DNA from: Acinetobacter sp. MB5
Lineage (GTDB): Bacteria > Pseudomonadota > Gammaproteobacteria > Pseudomonadales > Moraxellaceae
Direction of reading: 5' to 3'
NCBI RefSeq assembly: GCF_003261585.1
Contig: NZ_POVU01000002.1
Coordinates: 1-64,000, forward strand
DNA: 64,000 nt
A program made the translations under genes and the position numbers. This document shows positions 19,119 through 30,453 of this stretch, one piece after another. Positions within the stretch are counted from its first letter, which is position 1. Each line of letters starts with the position of its first letter. Under the pieces are notes generated by a model. The model ran no database searches and was not told the DNA's origin. It was given only the letters and a program-made list of their open reading frames with translations.

Positions 19119-19144
19119 CAAGTTAATATCATGCTATTAACTTG
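19119..19144. promoter_or_regulatory. Palindrome at the bioB start (probable operator)
   Basis: Ten-base arms CAAGTTAATA (19119-19128) and TATTAACTTG (19135-19144) with a 6-base centre, 18 bp before the chosen bioB ATG. A repressor bound here would block initiation. It does not match the E. coli BirA site (TTGTAAACC with a 15-bp spacer). Confidence 0.65.
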
Positions 19145-19162
19145 ATGCACAATAGGGCGATT

Positions 19163-20158
19163 ATGCACGTGAGAAACGATTGGACTCGTGAAGAAATCCA
19201 AAAGCTATATGACCAACCTTTTCTAGATTTGGTATTTGAAGCACAGCGTGTTCACCGCGAGCATTTCCCAGCAAATACCATTCAAGTCAGTACTTTACTT
19301 TCAATTAAAACAGGTAAATGCCCTGAAGACTGTAAATACTGCTCTCAGTCTGCACACTACGATTCTAAATTAGAAGCTGAAAAACGTATTGCAGTTGAAA
19401 AAGTGATTTCTGAAGCAAAAGAAGCAAAAGAAGCAGGTTCTTCACGTTTTTGTATGGGCGCTGCGTGGCGTAACCCACATGAGCGCGACATGCCTTATGT
19501 GTTAGAAATGGTCAAAGAAGTTAAAGCGCTTGGCATGGAAACATGTATGACATTGGGTATGCTCAATCAGTCACAAGCTGAACGTTTAAGAGATGCAGGT
19601 TTAGACTACTATAACCACAACCTTGACACCTCTCGCGAATACTACAGCAACATCATCAGCACCCGTACTTTTGATGACCGTTTAGATACTTTAGATCATG
19701 TGCGTAACGCAGGTTTAAAAGTGTGTAGTGGTGGTATTGTTGGCTTAGGCGAAGGGAAACAAGACCGTATCGGTTTATTACTTGAATTGGCAACCCTTCC
19801 ACTTCATCCAGAATCTGTACCAATCAACATGCTTGTGCCAATTGAAGGTACCCCACTTGAAGAAGTTGAAAAACTTGAAGTGACTGAGTGGCTTCGCACG
19901 ATTGCTGTTGCGCGTATTATTATGCCGAAAAGCTATATTCGCCTTTCAGCTGGTCGTGAATCACTTTCTGACACAGATCAAGCAATGGCATTTATGGCAG
20001 GTGCAAATTCGCTATTCTCTGGTGAAAAACTATTAACCACACCAAATGCTGGCGAAGGTCGCGACAAAGTCCTGTTTAATAAACTTGGACTAACTGCTGA
20101 AAAACCAAAACTGACCGCTGCACAACTCTCCGTAGATGCAATGGCTGAAACAGCTTAA
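19163..20158 (+). CDS. bioB: Biotin synthase
   Basis: Radical-SAM enzyme that inserts sulfur into dethiobiotin. C53, C57 and C60 in [12 protein letters not shown] bind the SAM cluster; the [2Fe-2S] ligands lie in the usual later positions (for example ETCMTLGML and [10 protein letters not shown]). 331 aa from the ATG at 19163, chosen because AGG lies 6 bp upstream; TTG (19142) and ATG (19145) are in frame upstream but inside the palindrome. It is not in an operon with other bio genes here. Confidence 0.97.
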   Translation: MHVRNDWTREEIQKLYDQPFLDLVFEAQRVHREHFPANTIQVSTLLSIKTGKCPEDCKYCSQSAHYDSKLEAEKRIAVEKVISEAKEAKEAGSSRFCMGAAWRNPHERDMPYVLEMVKEVKALGMETCMTLGMLNQSQAERLRDAGLDYYNHNLDTSREYYSNIISTRTFDDRLDTLDHVRNAGLKVCSGGIVGLGEGKQDRIGLLLELATLPLHPESVPINMLVPIEGTPLEEVEKLEVTEWLRTIAVARIIMPKSYIRLSAGRESLSDTDQAMAFMAGANSLFSGEKLLTTPNAGEGRDKVLFNKLGLTAEKPKLTAAQLSVDAMAETA

Positions 20159-20185
20159 GTTTAACTTCTGACTGATTCACATCAG

Positions 20186-20217
20186 AAAGGCGATTTATTT
20201 CAATAAATCGCCTTTTT
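20186..20217. terminator. Bidirectional terminator after bioB
   Basis: AAAGGCGATTTATT and its complement around TCA, then five T; shared with the convergent small gene. Confidence 0.9.
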
Positions 20218-20226
20218 ATATCTGAT

Positions 20227-20436
20227 TTAAGAAGTCACCAAAATTCCATATTTAGCTGTTAAATACATACCCGCACGGATCTGATCCATACCTGCTGCAT
20301 GTGTCACGGTGAGTTCCTGATTTTGCACATCAAAATGCAACTCATCAAAACAATCCTGATGCTGTAATAGCCATGAAACGGTGTCTGCAACCTGCTCATC
20401 CACAATATAAGTTTCTGCCTGAAAATTTTTAGTCAT
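20227..20436 (-). CDS. Small hypothetical protein, 69 aa
   Basis: MTKNFQAETYIVDEQVADTV... is a soluble acidic protein with an alternating strand/helix pattern and no recognised domain. It is followed by the shared terminator and preceded by a long AT-rich gap. Codon use is like its neighbours. No function inferred. Confidence 0.6.
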   Translation of the reverse strand: MTKNFQAETYIVDEQVADTVSWLLQHQDCFDELHFDVQNQELTVTHAAGMDQIRAGMYLTAKYGILVTS

Positions 20437-21000
20437 TGATCCAAAATCTTAAATAAATACATCGTATTATTTTAACGGATGATTCCTGTCAGAAATCAAT
20501 TTTATTTTCTAAAAATCAAAGACAAAAAAACACCATCCGTAAAGATGGCGTTGGAAAACTGGTCATATCTTTTAATGTATTTAAAATACATTTACATATA
20601 ATAAATATTTATTTTAAATACATTTTTAATAGATTAATTTCTTAAATAAAAATAACACGGGTTTCTTACAAAGACAATATATACCTATATAAAAATATGA
20701 CAAAGAATATGTAACTTCATACTTTTTCAACATTTTATACAAACACCAACCAACCAATGAATAAATTTAAGCTATTATTTTTTATAAAAAATAAGAAAGT
20801 TATCAATTACTCAAAACCTAAAAAATAATATTTTATAGCGATTTTGTAACAATACCACTTATTAATAATAAATTTATTAACTTCAATATAAACATGATAA
20901 AAAATCAGCATATTAATGAAAAACATTAAGTTATTATTCACATAATTTATTTTATAATTAAAAATTTCATCCAAATAGTCTTAAATCATCTTGCCTATAA
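20437..21000. other. Very AT-rich gene-free region
   Basis: About 560 bp, with its right part (20553-20990) extremely AT-rich. Only short chance frames (up to about 23 codons) occur. The one structured element is a minus-strand terminator at 20524-20551. It may hide a small RNA or be decayed DNA. Confidence 0.6.
20524..20551 (-). terminator. Orphan minus-strand terminator
   Basis: Minus-strand reading: ACGCCATC, loop TTTAC, GGATGGTGT and seven T. No gene lies upstream on this strand until proB, which has its own terminator. Confidence 0.65.
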
Positions 21001-21026
21001 AAAAAGCCCACCAAAGTGAGCTTTTT
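21001..21026 (-). terminator. Terminator after proB
   Basis: AAAAAGCTCAC/GTGGGCTTTTTTT on the minus strand. Confidence 0.85.
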
Positions 21027-21045
21027 CTGCGAATAAATCAAATTA

Positions 21046-22179
21046 TTAATAAATCGCCATATGATTGCGGTGAATCATTTCCAAAGAACGCGCTTCACCT
21101 AACACTTGAAACACTTTATCGGATGCTAGACCTTTCACAATCTCAGCCGAACGTGAACTAAAATTCACACGCCCGACAGCAATACGACGACCATCGGTGT
21201 CCACACATTCAACCACGTCTCCACGATCGAAATAACCTTCAACCGCTCTCACACCGACAGGCAATAAACTGCGATGCTTAAGTGTAATTGCTTCAACTGC
21301 TCCAGCATCAATCACTAGACGACCTGCTGTTTGCAAATGCGCTGCAAGCCATTGCTGATGCGCTGTAATACGGTCATTATCGGTCACGAATAAAGTGCCA
21401 AGCATTTCACCAGACATCAACCGTGAAAGAACCAGATCACTATCACCACTTGCAATCAAGGTTGGGCAACCTGATTTCGCAGCTAAACGTGCCGCACGAA
21501 CTTTGGTAACCATACCACCACGTCCAAGCAGCCCACCGCCACCAGCCATTTCAAACAAGCTTTCATCAAGTGCACGCACACTCGATAAAAGTTTTGCATC
21601 TGGATTTGAACGTGGATCTGCATCGAACATGCCCTGCTGATCGGTCAAAATAATCAGCAAATCAGCATGCACCTGACCTGCAACCATGGCAGCCAAAGTG
21701 TCATTGTCACCAAAACGAATTTCATCTGTTGACACGGTATCATTTTCATTGATGACAGGAATCACACGCCAATCAATCAAGTGCTGCAATGCATCACATG
21801 AGTTTAAATAGCGACGGCGATCAGCCAAGTCATCATGGGTTAACAACACTTGAGCCGTTTGTATCTGGTGTTTTTCGAGAACACTTGACCAAGTCTGAAT
21901 CAAGCCCATCTGCCCAATGGCAGCACAGGCTTGTAGACTTGGTAAATCTGTGGGTCGTGCGGCAAGTTTCATACGTACCATGCCCTCTGCCACAGCGCCA
22001 GATGAAACCAAAATGATTTCATGCCCAGAACGATGCAAATCGGCAATTTGACTTGCCCAATGAGAAATTGCATCAAGATCCAAGCCCTGACCATTTGCTG
22101 TGAGTAAAGAAGAGCCGATTTTCACAACGATACGTTTACAGCCAGTTAGCTGACGTTGCCCATTCACCACTTCAATCAT
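21046..22179 (-). CDS. proB: Glutamate 5-kinase
   Basis: Phosphorylates glutamate, the first step of proline synthesis. The amino-acid-kinase domain (about 15-265; [38 protein letters not shown]) is followed by a C-terminal PUA domain (about 285-370), as in full-length ProB. 377 aa. It starts 17 bp after obgE ends and likely shares its transcript; proA is not here. Confidence 0.97.
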   Translation of the reverse strand: MIEVVNGQRQLTGCKRIVVKIGSSLLTANGQGLDLDAISHWASQIADLHRSGHEIILVSSGAVAEGMVRMKLAARPTDLPSLQACAAIGQMGLIQTWSSVLEKHQIQTAQVLLTHDDLADRRRYLNSCDALQHLIDWRVIPVINENDTVSTDEIRFGDNDTLAAMVAGQVHADLLIILTDQQGMFDADPRSNPDAKLLSSVRALDESLFEMAGGGGLLGRGGMVTKVRAARLAAKSGCPTLIASGDSDLVLSRLMSGEMLGTLFVTDNDRITAHQQWLAAHLQTAGRLVIDAGAVEAITLKHRSLLPVGVRAVEGYFDRGDVVECVDTDGRRIAVGRVNFSSRSAEIVKGLASDKVFQVLGEARSLEMIHRNHMAIY

Positions 22180-22196
22180 TATGTCCTCAGTCGTAC

Positions 22197-23486
<1,290 letters not shown>

Positions 23487-23502
23487 TTATCGTTTCTACA
23501 GC

Positions 23503-23865
23503 TCAATTTTTCTTATGTTGAAGAATCAGTTCAAGATTTTGTTCAATCCACACAACCAATTGCGTGATTTGCTGTGCCGCACATTCTCCAAGTTCGGTGA
23601 GCTGATATTCAACTCGCGGAGGGACTTCTGGATAGACTGTCCGAGTGACAAAACCATCTTTTTCCAAAGTTTTTAAGGTTTGCGTCAGCATTTTCTCACT
23701 GACACCATCAATCCTTTTTCTCAGTTGACTAAAACGCTGCACACCTTCACTCAAACAGCGTAATACCAAAACGGCCCATTTACTGGTGAGATGTTCTAAA
23801 ATCCCCCGTGACGGACATTGGCTGGACAAAACACAACCAATTAAATTTTGATCTGTCTGTGACAT
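23503..23865 (-). CDS. HxlR-family transcriptional regulator
   Basis: 120-aa winged-helix protein with the HxlR core SKWAVLVLRCLSEGVQRFSQLRKRIDGVSEKMLTQTLK (here only named by its flanks SKWAVLVLRCL and SEKMLTQTLK). Cysteines near the N-terminus (GCVLSSQCPS) could sense oxidants or electrophiles, as in YodB/QorR relatives. It is divergent from a qorB-type gene, the same arrangement as E. coli ytfH-ytfG. It probably represses both genes. Confidence 0.9.
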   Translation of the reverse strand: MSQTDQNLIGCVLSSQCPSRGILEHLTSKWAVLVLRCLSEGVQRFSQLRKRIDGVSEKMLTQTLKTLEKDGFVTRTVYPEVPPRVEYQLTELGECAAQQITQLVVWIEQNLELILQHKKN

Positions 23866-23892
23866 AGCGAAATTCTCACCTTTAGCTCATTA

Positions 23893-23927
23893 ACTTACTT
23901 TTAGGTATGTACTTACTTTTAGTAAGT
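23893..23927. promoter_or_regulatory. Repeats between the HxlR gene and qorB-type gene
   Basis: ACTTACTTTTAG occurs at 23893-23904 and 23911-23922 (18-bp period). The second copy runs into AGTAAGT to form the inverted repeat ACTTAC...GTAAGT. Probable HxlR operator. Confidence 0.6.
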
Positions 23928-23990
23928 TTTGAATTTATGATCATAGCATAAAACAGATTGCAGAACATTATTCACTATCAGGAGATCATG

Positions 23991-24845
23991 ATGAAAATTG
24001 CAATTACAGGCGCTACAGGTCAGCTTGGACAATATGTTATTGAGTTTTTATTAAAGACAGAGAACGCTCAAAATATTGTGGCATTAGTCCGTAATCTTGA
24101 TAAAGCACAGTCTTTAAAACAACAAGGTATTGAAGTTCGTTATTTTAATTATGATGAACCTGAATCTTTAACACCTACCCTACAAGGCATTGATAAATTA
24201 CTGTTAATTTCAGCCAATGAAGTCGGTCGCCGCACACCTCAGCACCAAGCCGTGATTGAAGCCGCAAAACAAGCTCAGGTTAAGCACATTGTTTATACCA
24301 GTTTATTGAATGCAACACATTCACCTTTATCTTTAGCCAAAGAACATCAGGAAACTGAAGCCTTAATCCAACAAAGTGGCCTGAATTACACCTTGCTACG
24401 CAACAATTGGTACACTGAAAACTACCTAGCCACATTGCCACAGATTATTGAACAAGGGATTTTATATGGTGCGGCAGGTGCAGGGAAAATTAGCTTAGCT
24501 TCACGCCAAGATTATGCAGAAGCAGCAGCAAAAGTACTGACAACCTTAGGACATGAACAAAAAATCTATGAATTAGCTGGATCAGAGAGCTATACACTTG
24601 CTGAACTTGCAAAAATCATCAGTCAAGTGTCAGGAAAAATCATCCATTATCAAAACTTGACCGCCCAAGAATATACAGATGCTTTACTTGCAGCAGGATT
24701 ACCCGAAGGATTAGTTCATGTGATTGTCGATGCTGATCTACAAGCTGCTCAAGGTGCAATGTATAGCAACTCAAAAGTTCTAGAAAATTTGATTAATCAT
24801 GTCACAACACCTATTCAGACATTGATTAAGCAACAACTTGCATAA
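23991..24845 (+). CDS. NmrA-like NAD(P)H:quinone oxidoreductase (QorB type)
   Basis: Atypical short-chain dehydrogenase of 284 aa. The Rossmann start MKIAITGATGQLGQYVIE carries the GxTGxxG nucleotide motif, and the sequence aligns with E. coli QorB (YtfG), which reduces quinones with NADPH. Of the tandem ATGs, 23991 is favoured by the GGAG at 23981-23984. Regulated most likely by the divergent HxlR protein. Role: quinone or electrophile stress. Confidence 0.9.
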   Translation: MKIAITGATGQLGQYVIEFLLKTENAQNIVALVRNLDKAQSLKQQGIEVRYFNYDEPESLTPTLQGIDKLLLISANEVGRRTPQHQAVIEAAKQAQVKHIVYTSLLNATHSPLSLAKEHQETEALIQQSGLNYTLLRNNWYTENYLATLPQIIEQGILYGAAGAGKISLASRQDYAEAAAKVLTTLGHEQKIYELAGSESYTLAELAKIISQVSGKIIHYQNLTAQEYTDALLAAGLPEGLVHVIVDADLQAAQGAMYSNSKVLENLINHVTTPIQTLIKQQLA

Positions 24846-24856
24846 ATCATGGCAAT

Positions 24857-24885
24857 AAAAAACCCAGTCAAATGACTGGGTTTTT
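24857..24885. terminator. Bidirectional terminator between qorB-type gene and gap
   Basis: AAAAAACCCAGTC/GACTGGGTTTTT with a short loop. Confidence 0.9.
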
Positions 24886-24907
24886 CTTACTTAACTAACA
24901 ACACAAA

Positions 24908-26362
24908 TTATGCTTTTGAGCTTGGTACTTTCGGATAGCTCACACCGCTCATTTGCTCAGCGATACGCAATACTTGGCAGCTATAACCCACTTCGTTGTC
25001 ATACCAAACATAAGCGGTTAAACGGTTGCCAGATACGATGGTTGCTTGCGCATCAAAGATACCCGCACTGCGTGAACCAATAAAGTCACTTGAAACCACT
25101 TCAGTTGAGTTGGTATAACCAATTTGACCTTGCAATGATGAATTGATTGAAATTTGGCGAACATATTCGTTCACTTCATCACGATCAATTTCTTGATCTA
25201 GAGTTAAGTTCAAAATTGCCAAAGATACGTTTGGTGTAGGAACACGTACTGAGTTACCAGTCAATTTACCTTTCAATGCTGGCAAAGCTTTAGCAACTGC
25301 TTTCGCTGCACCAGTTTCAGTAATCACCATGTTTAATGTTGCAGCACGACCACGACGATCTGCCTTGTGATAATTATCAATCAAGTTTTGATCATTCGTA
25401 AATGAGTGAACAGTTTCAACATGACCATTCAATACTTTGTATTTGTCGTCCAACACTTTTAACAATGGAGTAATTGCGTTGGTTGTACAGCTTGCAGCAG
25501 AGATCAGTTTATCTTCATCTAAAATGTCTGCCTGGTTCACACCAAACACCACATTTTTCATTTCGCCTTTTGCTGGAGCAGTCAATACAACACGTGCAAC
25601 GCCAGGGCATTTCAAGTGTTGAGCAAGACCGTCTGCATCACGCCATTTACCAGTGTTATCAATTAACAATGCATTTTCAATACCATACTGAGTGTAATCC
25701 ACTTCTGATGGGTTTGAAGCATAAATAACTTTGATGAAGTTACCATTTGCAATAATTGCTTCATTTTCTTCATCTACCGAAATTGTACCTGCAAAAGAAC
25801 CATGAATTGAGTCACGGCGTAACAAAGAAGCACGCTTAGCCAAATCACCGTCTGAAGTTTTACGAACAACAATTGCTTTAATGTTTAAACCACGACCAAT
25901 ACCAGTCTGCTCGATGATTAAACGCGCCAAGATACGGCCGATACGACCAAAACCATAAAGGACAACATCTTTAGGTTCTACTTCAGCAGCACGACCATTG
26001 ATTGCCTGTACAGCATTTGCAACAAAAGCGTCAACATCACCGCCTTTTTCTTTGTATTCAACAGCAAGCTTACCAAGATCCACTTCTGCAGAACCGATAT
26101 TTTCGATTTTTGCTAACGCTTCTAAAATTGGGAAAGTATGAACAACTGACAACTCAACATCTACAATACGAGTACGACGGTGAGCTTTTAAAATCTGAAT
26201 CACTGAACGGTTAACGAGTGCGCGGCCGTAGACAGAAGTTACAATATTTTTTTCACGGTATAATTTACCGATCAAAACGATCATTTGTTCTGCGATTTCT
26301 TCGCGGTTTTTCCAACGACCCTGATGTTCTGCATGTAGAGCGATAATCGTTTCTTTGCTCAC
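24908..26362 (-). CDS. gap: Glyceraldehyde-3-phosphate dehydrogenase, long form
   Basis: 484 aa against about 335 in ordinary GAPDH. Residues 1 to about 130 are an extra helical domain of no known function. The NAD-binding fold starts at VVLYGFGRIGRILAR, the active cysteine is in SAASCTTNAITPLLK, and the C-terminal catalytic domain ends with WYDNEVGYS. This long form is typical of Acinetobacter and some Pseudomonas. In organisms with an incomplete glycolysis it is expected to act in gluconeogenesis (inference). Single gene. Confidence 0.95.
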   Translation of the reverse strand: MSKETIIALHAEHQGRWKNREEIAEQMIVLIGKLYREKNIVTSVYGRALVNRSVIQILKAHRRTRIVDVELSVVHTFPILEALAKIENIGSAEVDLGKLAVEYKEKGGDVDAFVANAVQAINGRAAEVEPKDVVLYGFGRIGRILARLIIEQTGIGRGLNIKAIVVRKTSDGDLAKRASLLRRDSIHGSFAGTISVDEENEAIIANGNFIKVIYASNPSEVDYTQYGIENALLIDNTGKWRDADGLAQHLKCPGVARVVLTAPAKGEMKNVVFGVNQADILDEDKLISAASCTTNAITPLLKVLDDKYKVLNGHVETVHSFTNDQNLIDNYHKADRRGRAATLNMVITETGAAKAVAKALPALKGKLTGNSVRVPTPNVSLAILNLTLDQEIDRDEVNEYVRQISINSSLQGQIGYTNSTEVVSSDFIGSRSAGIFDAQATIVSGNRLTAYVWYDNEVGYSCQVLRIAEQMSGVSYPKVPSSKA

Positions 26363-26500
26363 AAGTACGTCCTCAATTTATAGAAGTGTTTATCGGGAGC
26401 AATTTTAAAGGAAAACTGAGAAATTTTAAATTAAAATAACGATAGTATTATCACAAATGGATTATACCATCGTCATATTCATAAAAAAATATAATATATT

Positions 26501-26529
26501 TCAAAAAAAAATGAGCATAAAACTCATTT
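26501..26529 (-). terminator. Terminator after rarD
   Basis: Minus strand: AAATGAG, loop, CTCATTTTTTTTT. Confidence 0.75.
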
Positions 26530-26542
26530 GATTAGCTTGTTT

Positions 26543-27490
26543 TTATTTGATTTCACGATTAATATCAACACGTTCAGAGAATTTTTCAATATTGGTAATT
26601 AAAGCCTGACGCTTCCGCTGCTGATGATAAATATGCCACATTCCTTCAAGAACTAAAATACCCACAGCACACCAAATTGGAATATAAGTAAACCATTCTT
26701 CCGAGTGAATTTTTTCACCCAATATCACTGCAGAAATTGCAAGCAATACAGGTTCAAGATAACTTAACAAACCGAATAATACCATCGGTAAATAGCGACT
26801 CGCCAAGATATAACTTCCCAAACCAATCGCACTTAACACCCCAAGCCCAATGATTGCAGCAATTAAATGCGGCTGTTCAAGAAAGGTGTTCCAAGGTAAT
26901 GTCCATGTTTGAATAAAATAAATTGCCACAGGCAACATCAAGACATTGTCCCACCAAAACCCACCTAGGTGATCCGTTTTGATAATTTTACGCAAAAAGA
27001 AATAAGCAGAATACCCTAATGCAACGAGTAATGTTTCCCAAGCAATACTCCCCATCCGCCAAATTTCATGAGCAACGCCCAGCACCGCACAAAATACGGC
27101 AATCTTTTGAAACCACGACAGTTTCTCTTTGTAAAAAACACTACCCACTAAAACTAAAACCAAAGGCAGTAAAAAATATCCCAAAGAGACTTGCATGCCT
27201 CGACCATGCATCGGTGCCCATAAGAACAGCCACAGTTGTACAGCCGCCATAACCGAAGTTAAGATCAGCAATAAGAAAAATGAAGGTTTTTGCTTTACTC
27301 GATCATAGATTTGACGAATCAGTTTTAAATCACCACTAAACCACATAAACAGGGTTAAAAATGGTAAGAGAGAAATCATTCTCCAGCCGAAAGTCTGTGA
27401 ACCATCAAAGATTTTCAAAAACTGACTGTAAAAATACAAAATACCAAAAACTGTAGAGGCTAAAACGGAAAGAAAGATACCTTTAACCAT
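26543..27490 (-). CDS. rarD: RarD-type EamA transporter
   Basis: Inner-membrane protein of 315 aa with ten predicted helices in two EamA halves. GIFLSVLASTVFGILYFY and FGWRMISLLPFL are RarD hallmarks. E. coli RarD is linked to chloramphenicol sensitivity but its substrate is unsettled. A polar tail (HIYHQQRKRQ) follows the last helix. Confidence 0.9.
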   Translation of the reverse strand: MVKGIFLSVLASTVFGILYFYSQFLKIFDGSQTFGWRMISLLPFLTLFMWFSGDLKLIRQIYDRVKQKPSFFLLLILTSVMAAVQLWLFLWAPMHGRGMQVSLGYFLLPLVLVLVGSVFYKEKLSWFQKIAVFCAVLGVAHEIWRMGSIAWETLLVALGYSAYFFLRKIIKTDHLGGFWWDNVLMLPVAIYFIQTWTLPWNTFLEQPHLIAAIIGLGVLSAIGLGSYILASRYLPMVLFGLLSYLEPVLLAISAVILGEKIHSEEWFTYIPIWCAVGILVLEGMWHIYHQQRKRQALITNIEKFSERVDINREIK

Positions 27491-27657
27491 CTACGTCCCC
27501 AAATAAAAAAACCAACGAAAACATAGAATAACCAAATACTTCAAAAGCATAGATTAGGGAGAAAAATGACGGTTATCATTTAATGAAAAATTTATACCGT
27601 TTACTCAAAAAAACGCCAAATAATTATATCGGGATTTGGTTATTTTCTGTTGAGTTT

Positions 27658-28239
27658 TTAATTATTTTTTTCTGTTTGGAGTGTATGAATCAGATCACTC
27701 GTATTGTAGCCAAGGCTCTGTGCATATTTAATATATTCTTGTATAACTTCCTCTGGTAAGTGTGGTTCTCGCGACAAAATCCACATATATTTGCGCTTAG
27801 GCTCACCGACAAGCACAGTGTGATAATTGGCATCTAGTTTGAGTATCCAATAATCTCCTCGTCCGACTGGCAACCACCGTAAAGATTCAGGTAAAAAACT
27901 CACACGCAGCTTACTATTATGCGGTGCATTCACCACATAAGCTTCACCCTGAGCTTGCTCTACATGCCCATCCTGATTGACACAACTATTTTCAACACTG
28001 ACGTTACCATTGACATTTAAGGTATAAACTGCCTGTACATTTTTGGCACATTGGTTTTGAAAATACATCGGTTTACGGGCAATCTCATACCAAACACCTA
28101 AATATTTAGCTAAATCGATCTGTGCTACCGTTGGCATTGGCTTTTGTGCATGGGCTGAAGCCCATACACCTACACCAAGTAGCACACTGATCAGGGTCAG
28201 CTTTTTAAGACATGATTTTATTTTTTGTTTTTTTATCAC
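27658..28239 (-). CDS. blc: Bacterial lipocalin (Blc-like)
   Basis: 193-aa exported protein. Signal peptide to about residue 31 (ASAHA/QK), then the lipocalin signature GVWYEIAR at 48-55 and the later YMWILSREPHL strand. Unlike E. coli Blc there is no cysteine at the cleavage site, so it should be free in the periplasm instead of lipid-anchored. Family members bind lysophospholipids or fatty acids. Confidence 0.93.
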   Translation of the reverse strand: MIKKQKIKSCLKKLTLISVLLGVGVWASAHAQKPMPTVAQIDLAKYLGVWYEIARKPMYFQNQCAKNVQAVYTLNVNGNVSVENSCVNQDGHVEQAQGEAYVVNAPHNSKLRVSFLPESLRWLPVGRGDYWILKLDANYHTVLVGEPKRKYMWILSREPHLPEEVIQEYIKYAQSLGYNTSDLIHTLQTEKNN

Positions 28240-28327
28240 TGTAAACTATCCTCTTGATCCTTATAAAGGATTCATAAAAAACATAGCGATTATTTAACTC
28301 CTGCACTGTAAGAATTCTGTAAATCAC

Positions 28328-30343
28328 TTACATGATTAAATGTGCTTTTAAACGGATAATTTCATCACGTAACCTTGCAGCCTGTTCAAACTGCAATTCT
28401 TTCGAGGCTTTTAACATTTCTTTTTCAAGTTTCGTTAAATGCTTGGTCAACAATTTTGGATCTGCAATTAAATGCTGCTCATCTGCACTCAAGTTTTGTA
28501 GCTGTTGATACTGTTGCTCAGCAGGTTCATCTGCAATGATTTCTCCTGTATCAATTTCCTTGATAATTTGACGCACCGCACTGCGTGGTGTAATTCCATG
28601 TTGCTGGTTAAACTCAATTTGCTTATTACGACGGCGATCTGTTTCATCAATTGCTTTTTGCATAGAATCCGTCACTCGATCGGCATATAAAATCGCTTTG
28701 CCTTTTAGATGACGTGCTGCCCGACCAATGGTTTGAATCAGTGAGCGCTCAGAACGTAAAAAGCCTTCTTTATCGGCATCTAAAATTGCGACCAGTGACA
28801 CTTCTGGCATATCTAAGCCTTCACGCAACAGGTTAATTCCGACCAAAACATCATGCACACCTGTCCGTAGTTCATGGATAATCTTGACCCGTTCAACGGT
28901 GTCAATATCCGAATGCAAATACGCAACCTTAATGCCATATTCCTTTAAATATGAGGTCAGATCTTCCGCCATACGTTTGGTCAATGTCGTGACTAAAACA
29001 CGCTCATTGAGTTGCTTACGGATATTAATTTCTGAGAGAACATCATCGACCTGCGTCAATACGGGTCTGATTTCAATTTCAGGGTCAATCAAACCCGTAG
29101 GTCGTACCACCTGCTCAACCACTTGTTCTGAATGCTCAAGTTCATATTGTGCTGGCGTTGCAGTCACAAAAATCGTGGCGGGAACAATGCGTTCCCATTC
29201 CTCAAATTTCATTGGACGGTTATCTAAAGCACTTGGTAAGCGAAAACCATAATTGACTAGGTTTTCTTTACGTGAACGGTCACCTTTATACATCGCACCG
29301 ATTTGCGGTACGGTCACATGCGATTCATCAATCAACAGCAATGCGTCTTCAGGAATATAATCAAATAAAGTGGGTGGTGCTTCCCCAGACGGGCGACCAG
29401 ACAGATGCCGCGAGTAGTTTTCAATACCGTTGGTATAGCCCAGTTGCTGCATCATTTCCAGATCATAGCGCGTGCGCTGTTCAATCCGCTGTGCTTCGAG
29501 CAATTTGTCATTACTTTTAAAAAACTCAATTTGCTGCTTGAGTTCAGTTTTGATGGTACCGATTGCTCGCTGTAGATTGTCTTGTGGTGTCACATAATGA
29601 CTTTTTGGATAAATCGTCACGCGTGGCACTTTACGCAGCATTTTTCCTGTTAAAGGATCAAACCAGCGAATTGAATCCACTTCATCATCAAACAATTCAA
29701 TACGAATAGCTTGCTGATCAGATTCCGCAGGAAAAATATCAATAATCTCGCCACGAATGCGATACGTTCCTCGCACAAACTCCAGTTCGTTGCGACTGTA
29801 TTGCATTTCCACCAGACGACGGATAATTTCATCGCGATGGATCACATCGCCTTCCACCACATGCAGCAACATTTGCATATAGGCATTGGGATCACCCAAA
29901 CCGTAAATTGCCGACACCGAAGCCACAATAATCGCATCACGGCGTTCTAATAACGCTCGGGTTGCCGACAGACGCATCTGATCAATATGGTCGTTAATTG
30001 CCGCATCTTTTTCGATAAAAGTATCTGAAGATGGCACATAGGCTTCTGGCTGATAGTAATCGTAGTAACTGACAAAATACTCAACTGCATTGTTTGGGAA
30101 AAATGCTTTAAATTCACCATAAAGCTGAGCTGCAAGGGTTTTATTGTGCGCCATGACAATGGTTGGTCGCTGTAATTGAGCAATTACATTGGCCATGGTG
30201 TAGGTTTTCCCTGAGCCTGTCACACCAAGCAATAACTGATGCTTAAGCCCTTTTTCAACGCCCGTGACCAGTTTTTCAATCGCTTGTGGCTGATCGCCTG
30301 CTGGGGAATATTGGGTGACCAAATCAAAAGGCTGATGACTCAC
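28328..30343 (-). CDS. uvrB: Excinuclease ABC subunit B
   Basis: Damage-verifying helicase of nucleotide excision repair. Walker A GVTGSGKT at 40-47, the beta-hairpin region [15 protein letters not shown], the DEAD-like box IDESH, helicase motif VI IGRAARH, and a C-terminal UVR domain (about 630-665) that contacts UvrC/UvrA. 671 aa, full length. I did not search for a LexA box upstream. Confidence 0.98.
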   Translation of the reverse strand: MSHQPFDLVTQYSPAGDQPQAIEKLVTGVEKGLKHQLLLGVTGSGKTYTMANVIAQLQRPTIVMAHNKTLAAQLYGEFKAFFPNNAVEYFVSYYDYYQPEAYVPSSDTFIEKDAAINDHIDQMRLSATRALLERRDAIIVASVSAIYGLGDPNAYMQMLLHVVEGDVIHRDEIIRRLVEMQYSRNELEFVRGTYRIRGEIIDIFPAESDQQAIRIELFDDEVDSIRWFDPLTGKMLRKVPRVTIYPKSHYVTPQDNLQRAIGTIKTELKQQIEFFKSNDKLLEAQRIEQRTRYDLEMMQQLGYTNGIENYSRHLSGRPSGEAPPTLFDYIPEDALLLIDESHVTVPQIGAMYKGDRSRKENLVNYGFRLPSALDNRPMKFEEWERIVPATIFVTATPAQYELEHSEQVVEQVVRPTGLIDPEIEIRPVLTQVDDVLSEINIRKQLNERVLVTTLTKRMAEDLTSYLKEYGIKVAYLHSDIDTVERVKIIHELRTGVHDVLVGINLLREGLDMPEVSLVAILDADKEGFLRSERSLIQTIGRAARHLKGKAILYADRVTDSMQKAIDETDRRRNKQIEFNQQHGITPRSAVRQIIKEIDTGEIIADEPAEQQYQQLQNLSADEQHLIADPKLLTKHLTKLEKEMLKASKELQFEQAARLRDEIIRLKAHLIM

Positions 30344-30453
30344 TGGCTTCTCTCATTTTTCATTTATTTAGATAAATTGGACTGAACACAGATTATTCAA
30401 GTATTTTTTACTTGACCGCTTTGCCAATCAATTGCAACATTGCAAACAAGATC

